A stretch of DNA of 15,689 nt from Rubrobacter sp. (GTDB lineage Bacteria > Actinomycetota > Rubrobacteria > Rubrobacterales > Rubrobacteraceae), in contig JAFAPF010000546.1 of NCBI GenBank assembly GCA_019247245.1, forward strand, positions 1-15,689, read 5' to 3'. This document shows positions 1 through 6,338 of this stretch, piece after piece; position 1 is the first letter of the stretch; each line of letters begins with the position of its first letter. Under the pieces are notes generated by a model. That model saw only the letters and a program-made list of their open reading frames with translations. It did no database searches and was not told the DNA's origin. The position numbers and the translations under genes were made by a program.

Positions 1-113
1 CGGCAGCTAGCGCAGCTTAGATGTTACAAGCTACACCCTAGCAAAGAGAGTTGAAAAAATAGTCAATTTGGGTCATGTGGCGCCTCGCCAATCCCATCAG
101 AATAAAGAAGAAT

Positions 114-157
114 CGGGCTGGGCTTCTTGATGTGTGTGTAGGAGGGGTGCCAGCCCG
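114..157. repeat. 8-bp inverted repeat
   Basis: The arms CGGGCTGG (114-121) and CCAGCCCG (150-157) are perfectly complementary across a 28-nt loop. An alternative small hairpin, AAGAAG (105-110) with CTTCTT (123-128), would share part of the left arm, so the two structures are mutually exclusive. There is no T-run after either arm, so a simple intrinsic terminator is unlikely. It could be a regulatory leader structure or chance. Confidence 0.3.
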
Positions 158-223
158 GTAATAAGTATGTAGTGATCGTACCCTTTACCCACCCGTCGAA
201 TCCCTAAACGTTTCTTGTGTGCT

Positions 224-250
224 GTTCTTAAACCCTTGTTATCGGGGTAA
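224..250 (+). promoter_or_regulatory. possible SigB/SigF-type promoter
   Basis: GTTCTT (224-229) and GGGTAA (245-250) are separated by 15 bp. This resembles the GTTT-N12-17-GGGTA pattern recognised by SigB/SigF sigma factors, and such a sigma gene is present at 10129. It lies about 60 bp upstream of a strong Shine-Dalgarno sequence (AGGAGG, 302-307). The -35 match is only partial, so this is a weak candidate. Confidence 0.2.
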
Positions 251-307
251 AGTAATCAAAAGGGGAAGCTGAAGAAGCATACTCTGCCCCTATATTGTTG
301 CAGGAGG

Positions 308-558
308 TGTCACGTATACGAGACGCATCGTTGTAGTACTCACGGCAGCCGTCATCGCAGCGATGACGCTGATGGCTCCAGCCCTCCCCGTCGCGGCGCA
401 GGGCCCCGGAGGAGACGACTCTTGGTACTGCTCCAATTATTGGTGGACTCAACGTTGCCAGAGAGAGTTTGCGGACCCCTACTACTATGGAGGTGGGCCT
501 CCTTACTACCAGGATGGACCTCCTTACACCTCCTTACTATCAGGACGACTGCGACTGA
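308..558 (+). pseudogene. small secreted Tyr/Pro/Gly-rich protein, apparently frameshifted
   Basis: AGGAGG at 302-307 is followed by GTG at 308, but that frame stops at 335-337. One frame over, codons from about 315 to 410 read as a typical signal peptide: Arg-Arg, then a Val/Leu/Ala-rich core, then the cleavage-like end PVAAQG. That frame has no ATG, GTG or TTG before 363, which lies inside the hydrophobic core. The mature part has two Cys (DSWYCSNYWW and QRCQRE) and then a repeated PPYYQDGPPY motif. Around 525-532 a second shift is apparent: the next frame continues the repeat as PPYYQDDCD and stops at 556-558. The uninterrupted frame instead runs on to 596 with unrelated basic sequence. 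I read this as a small exported protein of about 80 residues broken by two indels, or as sequencing error. The function is unknown. Confidence 0.45.
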
Positions 559-633
559 TCTCGAAGAGGCATAGAAGAATAGAAGTTCTCCGATAGAAGC
601 GGCGGGAGTTTCCGCGAATTATAGGTTATCGGC

Positions 634-672
634 AGCCTGAGCACCTGCCGTGTTACAAGCGGGCAGCAGGCT
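634..672. terminator. bulged hairpin 3' of the PAP2 gene
   Basis: AGCCTG (634-639) pairs with CAGGCT (667-672), and inside it CTGCC (645-649) pairs with GGCAG (662-666), with a 5-nt bulge. It lies about 70 bp beyond the stop of the minus-strand phosphatase gene. There is no U-tract, so termination is a guess from position and structure. Confidence 0.25.
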
Positions 673-744
673 AGCAATAGAGGCAAACGACAGCCTTATC
701 AGCTCAAGCTCTCGCCTAACTTCACCATCAGGTTCGAGGACCAT

Positions 745-1374
745 CTAAAGTTTTGGGCCCTCCTTCCTGAACGCCCATAAAAGGGCGCTAGCTCCCAATA
801 ACGCTCCGCCCACCACATCCGATAGCCAATGCTCTTCAAGATAAACTCGGCTTGCTGCCAGCCCCAACAGGAGCATCACCACCACAGCCCGCAGCAGCCT
901 GCTCCGTGAGAGGAAGCATAACGCTCCCAGAACGATAACTCCTCGAAGCATGTGCCCACTTGGGTAGGAATACGGACTGCCGAACGCGGATAGCAGCCAG
1001 AAGTTTTCCATCTGATCCATTTGATGGCTTGCCTGCGGCGTTGGAACCTGCGGCAGAAGCAGCTTCATCACGAACTCTAAGATCCCCGTCACAACGAAGA
1101 TCACTAGTAGTCGTCCTACGAGTACCTTGGGGCCCCACAGAGACAACGCGGCGAGTAGCCCCACCAGCACCAGCGTCGTGATCTCAGCGACGCCAAGCAG
1201 CGAGAAGAGTTCTGATGTCCAATGCAGAAAATCCGATGGATGCTCTCGGACCTTCCGTAACACCCAAAGATCTGCCATGTGCAACCAACCGAGGGCTACC
1301 GCTTCCGAGAACGCCACGAAAGCTGCGCCAAATACCCAAATCCCCAAGTTTCTTACGTTATTGTTTCTCGCCAT
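745..1374 (-). CDS. PAP2-superfamily membrane phosphatase
   Basis: Integral membrane phosphatidic acid phosphatase-type enzyme, expected to hydrolyse a lipid phosphate or pyrophosphate at the outer membrane face. From the ATG at 1374 it has 209 residues. Hydrophobic segments lie near residues 9-28, 57-78, 88-104, 144-157, 163-175 and 187-203. Signature motif C2 is PSGH at 138-141, and C3 is S175-R176, H182 and D186 (SRVYLEEHWLSD), where the His is the phospho-accepting nucleophile. Motif C1 normally reads K-x6-R-P; here K104 is present but the Arg position is Pro. An in-frame TTG six bases upstream (1380) could also start it, but neither site has a clear Shine-Dalgarno sequence. It stands alone, facing away from the decayed region to its right. 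The substrate (phosphatidate, undecaprenyl-PP, phosphatidylglycerol-P) cannot be told from sequence. Confidence 0.9.
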   Translation of the reverse strand: MARNNNVRNLGIWVFGAAFVAFSEAVALGWLHMADLWVLRKVREHPSDFLHWTSELFSLLGVAEITTLVLVGLLAALSLWGPKVLVGRLLVIFVVTGILEFVMKLLLPQVPTPQASHQMDQMENFWLLSAFGSPYSYPSGHMLRGVIVLGALCFLSRSRLLRAVVVMLLLGLAASRVYLEEHWLSDVVGGALLGASALLWAFRKEGPKL

Positions 1375-1623
1375 TTGCAAGAGAGTAGCAGAGCTAAGAC
1401 GTAACCCTCTGCAAGCGAGCCGGCTTGTCGAACCTCTAGGTCTGGCTCTTGGCCCACTACATGAGCGAGACTCTCCCGGAAATAATTACAGCCTTCGACC
1501 AGTAGTAAGACGCTATTCATGGCAGCATGGCAGCGACCCCTTTCTTAGGTGATGAGGTTTTCCTCGTGTAGGACGATGGCATACAGTCTCCCTATAGACA
1601 ATAAATCTACGCTACAATTGCTA

Positions 1624-1651
1624 CTATGCATTATTAGCTATGCATTATTAG
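1624..1651. repeat. 14-bp tandem duplication A
   Basis: CTATGCATTATTAG occurs twice head-to-tail without a spacer (1624-1637 and 1638-1651), and both copies are identical. Its last four bases (TTAG) overlap the start of duplication B. Confidence 0.9.
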
Positions 1652-1675
1652 AGCACTTCTGTTAGAGCACTTCTG
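1648..1675. repeat. 14-bp tandem duplication B
   Basis: TTAGAGCACTTCTG occurs twice head-to-tail (1648-1661 and 1662-1675), and the copies are identical. It abuts and overlaps duplication A, giving a compound AA-BB structure about 80 bp left of the hydrolase remnant. Confidence 0.9.
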
Positions 1676-1734
1676 GCTAATTGTCGCTGAGGAGGAAGCC
1701 TTCTGGACTTCTGGTTTCTGAGGATTGCTGCTAG

Positions 1735-1956
1735 TGTTACCAGACCACCCACCACCGCTTGGATAAGGAGGGTAACTCCTTTGCCTCCATCGGCGCCACC
1801 TCCGTCGAGGCGCACCGTGCGGGGTTGGAGCGTGTCGTCCACGCTGGCGCGAAGCCCGTGAGTTGGGTGCAGATGATCCGCGAGCTTCAGGGTGACTGGG
1901 CGCACACGGATACCGTGAAGCAGTTCAAGGAGATTCTGTTTATCTTCCGATGGTGA
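1735..1956 (+). pseudogene. 3' remnant of an isochorismatase-family (YcaC-like) hydrolase
   Basis: The frame open from 1735 (preceded by TAG at 1732-1734) encodes about 65 recognisable residues before TGA at 1954-1956. It carries the C-terminal hallmarks of the isochorismatase/YcaC cysteine-hydrolase family: GATSVEAH, followed by a helix (RAGLERVV), then HAGAKPVSWVQ and ELQGDW. In intact relatives of about 200 residues these follow the catalytic Cys domain. The catalytic Asp, Lys and Cys region would lie upstream, and I cannot find it in any frame between 1381 and 1735. A TTG at 1759 would allow an ORF but no functional enzyme. I therefore call a truncated pseudogene. Family assignment rests on motif memory, not on a search. 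Confidence 0.65.
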
Positions 1957-2254
1957 GGTGTACAACCTAGCGATCGTACAACTTTGTACCCCACAACAAT
2001 GTGCCCCGTCCTCCGTCCTCGTGCAGCTCTTTCGGTAATTTTAGTTAGTTGCCTAATCATACTACCCCAACCTCCGGCGACCTTTATTTCGAGCCTGGTC
2101 TGTGTAACCATGTCGGTATTTAGGGTCGGGCAGGAGCCACTTCGATAGGATGGGGAACGCAGCGCATATACGTGAGGTGGGTCGTCGAGATTCGGGTGCC
2201 GAAAGAACGGATTGGTGTCGAGCGAGCAGCAACCGACTAGTACCTACCCGCTTC
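1957..2254. other. intergenic region between hydrolase remnant and aspS 3' end
   Basis: No supported gene. It begins with a GTACAAC direct repeat and a GTACAA/TTGTAC palindrome (1960-1989). No hairpin plus T-run terminator was found for the convergent aspS gene, whose stop is at 2255-2257. Confidence 0.4.
1960..1989. repeat. GTACAAC direct repeat with palindrome
   Basis: GTACAAC occurs at 1960-1966 and 1976-1982 (16-bp period). The second copy forms a near-perfect palindrome, GTACAA-CT-TTGTAC (1976-1989). It looks operator-like but lies between the 3' ends of two genes, so a regulatory role is unsupported. Confidence 0.35.
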
Positions 2255-4099
2255 TTAGGGGCTTTTCCCAGCCTCCTCAGGGGTTTGTCTGAGGGCTGAA
2301 GACCGGCGCTCCTCGCGAGAGGGCCTGACCGCGATGTGCAGCTCTCTGAGTTGTTCATTGGTGACGACGCTGGGAGCGTCCATCATCTCGTCGCGGGCGG
2401 CTTGGGTCTTGGGGAAGGCAATGACTTCCCGGATGTTCGGTTCGTCCCTTAGCAGCATGACTAGGCGGTCAACCCCTGGTGCTATTCCTCCGTGTGGCGG
2501 CGCTCCGTAGCGGAACGCCTCAAGCATTGCCCCGAAGCGTCGCTCGGCTTCCTCCGGTGGTATGTTCACTATGGAGAAGACTCTCTGTTGCAGCTCAGGG
2601 TGGTGGATCCTTATGCTGCCCGATGCAAGCTCCGTCCCGTTGGCGACGAGGTCGTAGAGCTGCCCTGTGACCTTCAAGGGATCGGTGTCCAGAAGCGGCA
2701 GATCTTCCTCGCGGGGCATGGTGAACATATGGTGCATTGGCTCTATACGTTTCTCGTCATCGTTCCACTCGAAGAGTGGAAAGTCTGTCACCCAACACAG
2801 TGCCAGCACCTCCTGGTCGACGAGTCCCAGCCGATCCCGTAAGTGGAGCCGTAACCGGTTCAAGCTGTCGAACACGACCATATTCTTATCCGCGACGAAG
2901 AACATGTAGTCGCCTTCTTTGGCTCCAAGTGCCTTCTTGAGGGCGTTTGCCTCCTCGGCGGAGAAGAACTTGGCGATCGGACCTGCGAGCTCTTGTTGTG
3001 AAACCTTAAGATGAGCCAGTCCCCTGGCTCCGCTGGTCCTCGCGACGGCGACGAGGTCATCGAGGTCTCGGCGTGAGAGATCGCCCAGACCCTCTACGCT
3101 TATGCCACGTACCGATCCTCCGGACTCTACCGCTGCCTGGAAGACCCTGAAGTTGCTCGTACGCGCCACCTCCGAGACATCTTTGAGCTCCAGCCCGAAA
3201 CGTAGATCGGGTTTGTCTGTCCCGAACCTCTCCATCGCCTCTCGGTAGGTAAGACGGGGGAACGGTTTTTGGAGGATTCGCTTCCCCGTGTGGTTCTCGA
3301 CGATATCGACGTAAAGGCCCTCGATCAGGGCAAGGATCTCGTCTTGGGTCGTGTAGCTTATCTCAATGTCGAGCTGGGTGTGCTCGGGTTGCCTATCCCC
3401 ACGCTGATCCTCATCGCGTAACGCCCGGGCTAGCTGAAAATAACGCTCGAAACCCGCGACCATAAGGAGCTGTTTAAACTGCTGCGGAGACTGCGGTAAG
3501 GCGTAGAACTGGCCTGGGTACAGTCGGGAGGGCACGAGGTAATCGCGGGCTCCTTCGGGGGTCGAAGCAGTAAGAAGGGGTGTTTCGATCTCCACAAAGT
3601 CACGTGCCACCAGGTAGTTGCGCATATGCTGGACTACCCTATGCCTGAAGATGAGGTTCTCCTGCATCCGGGGGCGGCGGAGGTCCAGGTAGCGGTACTT
3701 CAACCTTAGAAGCTCATCTACGGGCCGTTCCTGATCGATCTCGAACGGTGGTGTCGTTGAGGGGTTCAGTATCTTGAGCGCGGTCACAGAGACCTCGATC
3801 TCCCCGGTTGGTAACTCTGGGTTCTCGTTGCCCGCCGGACGCTGCGTGACATTCCCCTCAACCGAGATATTCCATTCGGGTCTGAGCTTCTCAGCTGTGG
3901 TGAACGCATCGGCTATCTCAGGGTTGAAGGTAAGCTGGGTCACACCCCAGCGGTCCCTCAAATCTACGAAGATGAGCCCTCCATGGTCCCGGCGCCGGTT
4001 TACCCAGCCCGCTAACTTCACGTGCTCGCCGGCGTTTCGAGCACGCAACTCGCCCGCCGAGTGCGTTCTGTAAGGGTTGGACAAATCTTTCAGATACAA
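2255..4099 (-). CDS. aspS: aspartyl-tRNA synthetase, probably non-discriminating
   Basis: Class II synthetase that charges tRNA-Asp with aspartate in the cytoplasm. At 614 residues it is the bacterial type: N-terminal anticodon-binding OB fold (about 1-110, [11 protein letters not shown] at 31-41), catalytic core, inserted GAD domain (about 300-420), motif 2 with [16 protein letters not shown] (227-242) and motif 3 [10 protein letters not shown] (about 538-547). The start is TTG at 4099: a stop codon lies 18 bases upstream in frame and a GGGAG Shine-Dalgarno sits just before it. H39 in RRDHGG and G90 in RPAGNEN fall where non-discriminating AspRS (Pseudomonas type) has His and Gly and where E. 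coli discriminating AspRS has Leu and Lys. It may therefore also make Asp-tRNA-Asn for GatCAB. The usual partner hisS is not adjacent here. Confidence 0.97.
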   Translation of the reverse strand: MYLKDLSNPYRTHSAGELRARNAGEHVKLAGWVNRRRDHGGLIFVDLRDRWGVTQLTFNPEIADAFTTAEKLRPEWNISVEGNVTQRPAGNENPELPTGEIEVSVTALKILNPSTTPPFEIDQERPVDELLRLKYRYLDLRRPRMQENLIFRHRVVQHMRNYLVARDFVEIETPLLTASTPEGARDYLVPSRLYPGQFYALPQSPQQFKQLLMVAGFERYFQLARALRDEDQRGDRQPEHTQLDIEISYTTQDEILALIEGLYVDIVENHTGKRILQKPFPRLTYREAMERFGTDKPDLRFGLELKDVSEVARTSNFRVFQAAVESGGSVRGISVEGLGDLSRRDLDDLVAVARTSGARGLAHLKVSQQELAGPIAKFFSAEEANALKKALGAKEGDYMFFVADKNMVVFDSLNRLRLHLRDRLGLVDQEVLALCWVTDFPLFEWNDDEKRIEPMHHMFTMPREEDLPLLDTDPLKVTGQLYDLVANGTELASGSIRIHHPELQQRVFSIVNIPPEEAERRFGAMLEAFRYGAPPHGGIAPGVDRLVMLLRDEPNIREVIAFPKTQAARDEMMDAPSVVTNEQLRELHIAVRPSREERRSSALRQTPEEAGKSP

Positions 4100-4140
4100 G
4101 GATCTCCCTTCGATGTTCTAACGTCTTTGTGATTTTCGCT

Positions 4141-4146
4141 AGTATA
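4141..4146 (-). promoter_or_regulatory. candidate -10 box for aspS
   Basis: On the minus strand this reads TATACT (5/6 match to TATAAT), placing a transcription start about 35 bases before the aspS TTG. No good -35 hexamer is found at 16-18 bp, so the call is tentative. Confidence 0.35.
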
Positions 4147-4183
4147 TAAGCCAGGCACAGGTACGAAACTACGAAGCAGGCCA

Positions 4184-4210
4184 CGCCGAGGACAAAGCCT
4201 CACCTCGGCG
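4184..4210. repeat. perfect 8-bp stem-loop upstream of aspS
   Basis: CGCCGAGG (4184-4191) and CCTCGGCG (4203-4210) pair perfectly around an 11-nt loop. A competing GAGG/CCTC pairing (4188-4191 with 4198-4201) exists inside it. It lies about 85 bp upstream of the aspS start, beyond the candidate -10 box. No T-run follows on either strand, so it could be a U-tract-less terminator of an upstream unit or a protein-binding site. Confidence 0.5.
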
Positions 4211-4519
4211 AAATCTGATGTGGCTGTGAAGAGCAGTTTAAAAGTGTTTGAGCGGCGCGTTGCACCCATGCCATGCGGTGATCAGCTGGCGAGGGCCCCT
4301 TGCCCATAAACATTGGTTGGGCGCGCAGGCATCGAGGATAAGGAGGAGGAAAGTGTCTTCCGCACCATGCCACCTGGTGGGGCGAAGAGCGCGGTAAGAT
4401 CGCCGGTGGCACACCCATCGGGAACACCCTTGGTGGATTGGTCATGAGCGCACCTACCCATGCTGAGACCCTAAAGAAACACCGTTCACCCTCAGCCAGC
4501 AGCAGCTGGTCGCGCCTGA

Positions 4520-5241
4520 TTTCAAGGCTGCTTACCATCGCAAAGCTCTCATAGTAGTAGGATCCTTCAAAAAGGAAGAGGTGCCATTCTAACCTTCGGA
4601 GAAGGTAAACGATGCGGTCATCAACAACTGATTGGTCTATATTCCGATTATTTGGAGGTCGTGGTTTCTACCTATCACACCGACCAACCCGGCAATGCGT
4701 ACACTAGTGAAGGCGTCGGCTGGGGCGAGTACGGAACTATCGTCGCGCGGCTGAAGGGCGGTACACGCTGTTGGTGGCGATGCTTATGCTTCGCGGCAAA
4801 GGATATATCACCAAAAGCCAGCCCGGAGGTATGTCGAGCGGGACGTTCTCCACCAATTGTTCTTGGACCTAGCGAACACGGACGTATGCGCTATCTTGAG
4901 CGACGTCGATGTGACCCTCCATCGAATAGAGCTCGCCCAAAATAGAAGAGGGTACCTCACCGTGATAAGAGCAAGAGGAAAGCCAGCTTATAGGGGTTCC
5001 TCGTAGATATGGTAGACCCCGAGACCGCGGACATTTGCACCGCGATTCCACCTTCGTGGAGGTTGAGCTGTTCACTGCCGAGCATAACGATGGATTGACA
5101 CTCCTTGATCGTGGTGGCGCGATCGGTCGACACTATCTCTGCGTAGGCTTGAAACTTGGGGTCTCTACAAAAAATACTCTGGCGCCGGAGACCGCAGGTC
5201 TTTACGTGGCGTGGATAACCGTGAATAATAGGGTATTATGA
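4520..5241 (+). pseudogene. frameshifted unknown protein (three overlapping open frames)
   Basis: I do not recognise this protein. Three long plus-strand frames follow one another: 4520-4945, 4755-5006 and 4969-5241, each bounded by stops and each shifted by one base relative to the previous. Spliced near 4755-4765 and near 4975-5000 they would give about 230 residues. Segments include LEVVVSTYHTDQPGN, YVERDVLHQLFLDLANTD, ELAQNRRGYLTVIRARGK and STFVEVELFTAEHNDGLTLL, with regular alternation of charged and hydrophobic residues that looks real. No start codon with a Shine-Dalgarno was found at the left end. The alternative is that these frames are chance; codon third-position GC is only mildly raised. 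No homologue comes to mind, so the function is left open. Confidence 0.3.
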
Positions 5242-5298
5242 AACGCGTTAATCGAGAAACGCTATTGAGGGAAGCTAAGGGAAGGTAGAGAGCTCCTG

Positions 5299-6072
5299 GT
5301 GCTAACGAAGCTTCGACCGATGAGGATGACCGTGGCGGTCGGCGGTAGGCGTTCTTCAGGTACAGCAGCGGGAAGTTGGTTGCGAGGGAGACGCCCTCTC
5401 TACACCGCATTTTCAACAGCACGATTCGGACTAGTAACTGCTCTGGTGATTGCAGCGGGCGTGGCGCTAGCTACGTCGTTGCCCAACACTAAAAACGGGC
5501 CTATCACTCACCCTGTCGAGGTGGTAAAAGCCGTGAGTAGTGTAATTGCAACCCCGATCAAGGAGTCCGCAAACACCGTGAGCAGGATCTCGGCGGGATC
5601 AGAAGCTCCAGAGCAACCCTTTGAGGCACCCGCACCTGCTCCGACGCCTGGGCCCACACCTGCTCCGGTGTCTGCTCGCACAGCTACTCCGGCGTCTACT
5701 CCCACGGCTACTCCGGCGTCCGTTCCAGTAGCTAATCCGACGCCTGCTCCGGCAGCTGCTCCGACGCCTGCTCCGGCGCCTTCTTCTGAGACGTTTCCTG
5801 CCCCGGCGGTTGATACGGCACCTGCTGCTGTTCCGGATCCGGCGCCGTCTTCTCAGCCGGCCCCTGCTCCAGCAGCTACCCCAGACCCGGCACCCGCTCC
5901 TAATGATCAGAAGCCCATCGTTACCCCAGACCCGGCAGCCAACAATCCGACGTCTCCTGAGGGGGCAGCGCAAGATCCTGCGGCACCGAAGACTGACCCT
6001 GGAGGATGTAACCCGCCCTCTTGCGTCGTTACGAGCACTACAGGCACTCCAGGAACGGGCAAGACTAAGTAG
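5299..6072 (+). CDS. membrane-anchored Pro/Ala-rich protein, function unknown
   Basis: From GTG 5299 it has 257 residues. A basic N-terminus (RRSS, RGRRP) precedes one hydrophobic segment at about 43-60 (FGLVTALVIAAGVALATS), so the remainder probably faces outside. Residues 107-230 are a low-complexity Pro/Ala/Thr tract of PAP, PTP and TPA units, as in cell-wall-spanning or stalk regions. The C-terminus is different: GGCNPPSCVV with Cys 237 and 242, which could form a small disulfide loop, then a Thr/Gly tail. The start is uncertain: GTG 5299 has only a weak, distant purine run, and ATG 5320, ATG 5326 or GTG 5332 would also keep the membrane segment. The minus strand of the tract gives a spurious Arg-rich frame. 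No homologue is recognised; an exported wall-associated protein is my inference. Confidence 0.7.
   Translation: MLTKLRPMRMTVAVGGRRSSGTAAGSWLRGRRPLYTAFSTARFGLVTALVIAAGVALATSLPNTKNGPITHPVEVVKAVSSVIATPIKESANTVSRISAGSEAPEQPFEAPAPAPTPGPTPAPVSARTATPASTPTATPASVPVANPTPAPAAAPTPAPAPSSETFPAPAVDTAPAAVPDPAPSSQPAPAPAATPDPAPAPNDQKPIVTPDPAANNPTSPEGAAQDPAAPKTDPGGCNPPSCVVTSTTGTPGTGKTK
5630..5900 (+). repeat. degenerate Pro/Ala codon repeat tract
   Basis: Imperfect reiteration of units such as CCTGCTCCG(A/G)C inside the Pro/Ala-rich gene, encoding alternating Pro, Ala and Thr. It is prone to length change by slippage. Copies differ by substitutions, so this is an old, diverged array rather than a recent expansion. 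Confidence 0.6.
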
Positions 6073-6319
6073 TATTCCCCTTGGTGACGGCACAGCGATA
6101 ATAAGTAAGTAGATGCGTTACTGGGGCCTTAAAGAGGTCTATATCCTCAGGCAAGCCAGAGACGTATCGGTAGCAGGGCGGGACTGGGGCGGAGCCGATG
6201 CTTCTCTACTTGCGTTTGCCAGAAATCGGTGAATTTTCTGATAGTGAGATCTAGATCGACCTGCCGAGACTATTCTGCTGAGCGGCTTGGGCGATTTGCC
6301 GCCGCAAACACACCTCGTA

Positions 6320-6332
6320 CGTTAAACTAACG
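6320..6332. promoter_or_regulatory. small palindrome directly before iscS
   Basis: CGTTA-AAC-TAACG is a perfect inverted repeat ending six bases before the iscS ATG, overlapping the ribosome-binding region. It could be an operator or translational element. No IscR (Rrf2-family) gene is visible in the window, and the palindrome does not obviously match an IscR site. Confidence 0.25.
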
Positions 6333-6338
6333 CTTGAG

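Larger units (their letters stand above)
1..300. other. leader region without a gene
   Basis: I see no convincing gene here. The stretch holds an inverted repeat (arms 114-121 and 150-157), a nested AAGAAG/CTTCTT pair (105-110 and 123-128), and a possible alternative-sigma promoter (224-250) ahead of the small secreted ORF that follows. No tRNA cloverleaf or known riboswitch core was recognised. Confidence 0.5.
1381..1734. other. non-coding stretch with tandem duplications
   Basis: No supported gene. Short open frames on both strands lack recognisable motifs. The only structure seen is the pair of 14-bp tandem duplications at 1624-1675. Sequence just to the right is the tail of a decayed hydrolase, so this stretch may be its eroded 5' part or a deletion scar. 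Confidence 0.5.
4100..4519. other. intergenic region upstream of aspS
   Basis: Contains the aspS leader, a perfect 8-bp hairpin and then about 300 bases in which short frames on both strands show no recognisable motif. Several plus-strand frames look protein-like for 30-50 codons (4326-4440, for example) but are broken by stops, consistent with an eroded gene. I cannot identify it. Confidence 0.35.

Noticed and set aside
1441..1505. Short plus-strand frame reading LAHYMSETLPEIITAFDQ
   Set aside because: Protein-like but only about 20 codons, with no confident family; chance cannot be excluded.
1624..1675. CRISPR-like array
   Set aside because: Head-to-tail duplications without spacers and with only two copies each; no cas genes.
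1648..1965. 105-codon minus-strand ORF
   Set aside because: Antisense of the isochorismatase remnant and the tandem repeats, with no motif of its own.
5599..6093. 164-codon Arg/Ser-rich ORF on the minus strand
   Set aside because: It is the antisense of the Pro/Ala codon repeat; composition is explained by that tract.
6113..6232. 39-codon ORF beginning MRYWGLKEVYILRQ between the Pro/Ala-rich gene and iscS
   Set aside because: Protein-like composition but no Shine-Dalgarno, no recognised family and a short length; kept only as a note. The rest of 6073-6338 shows nothing beyond the small palindrome.
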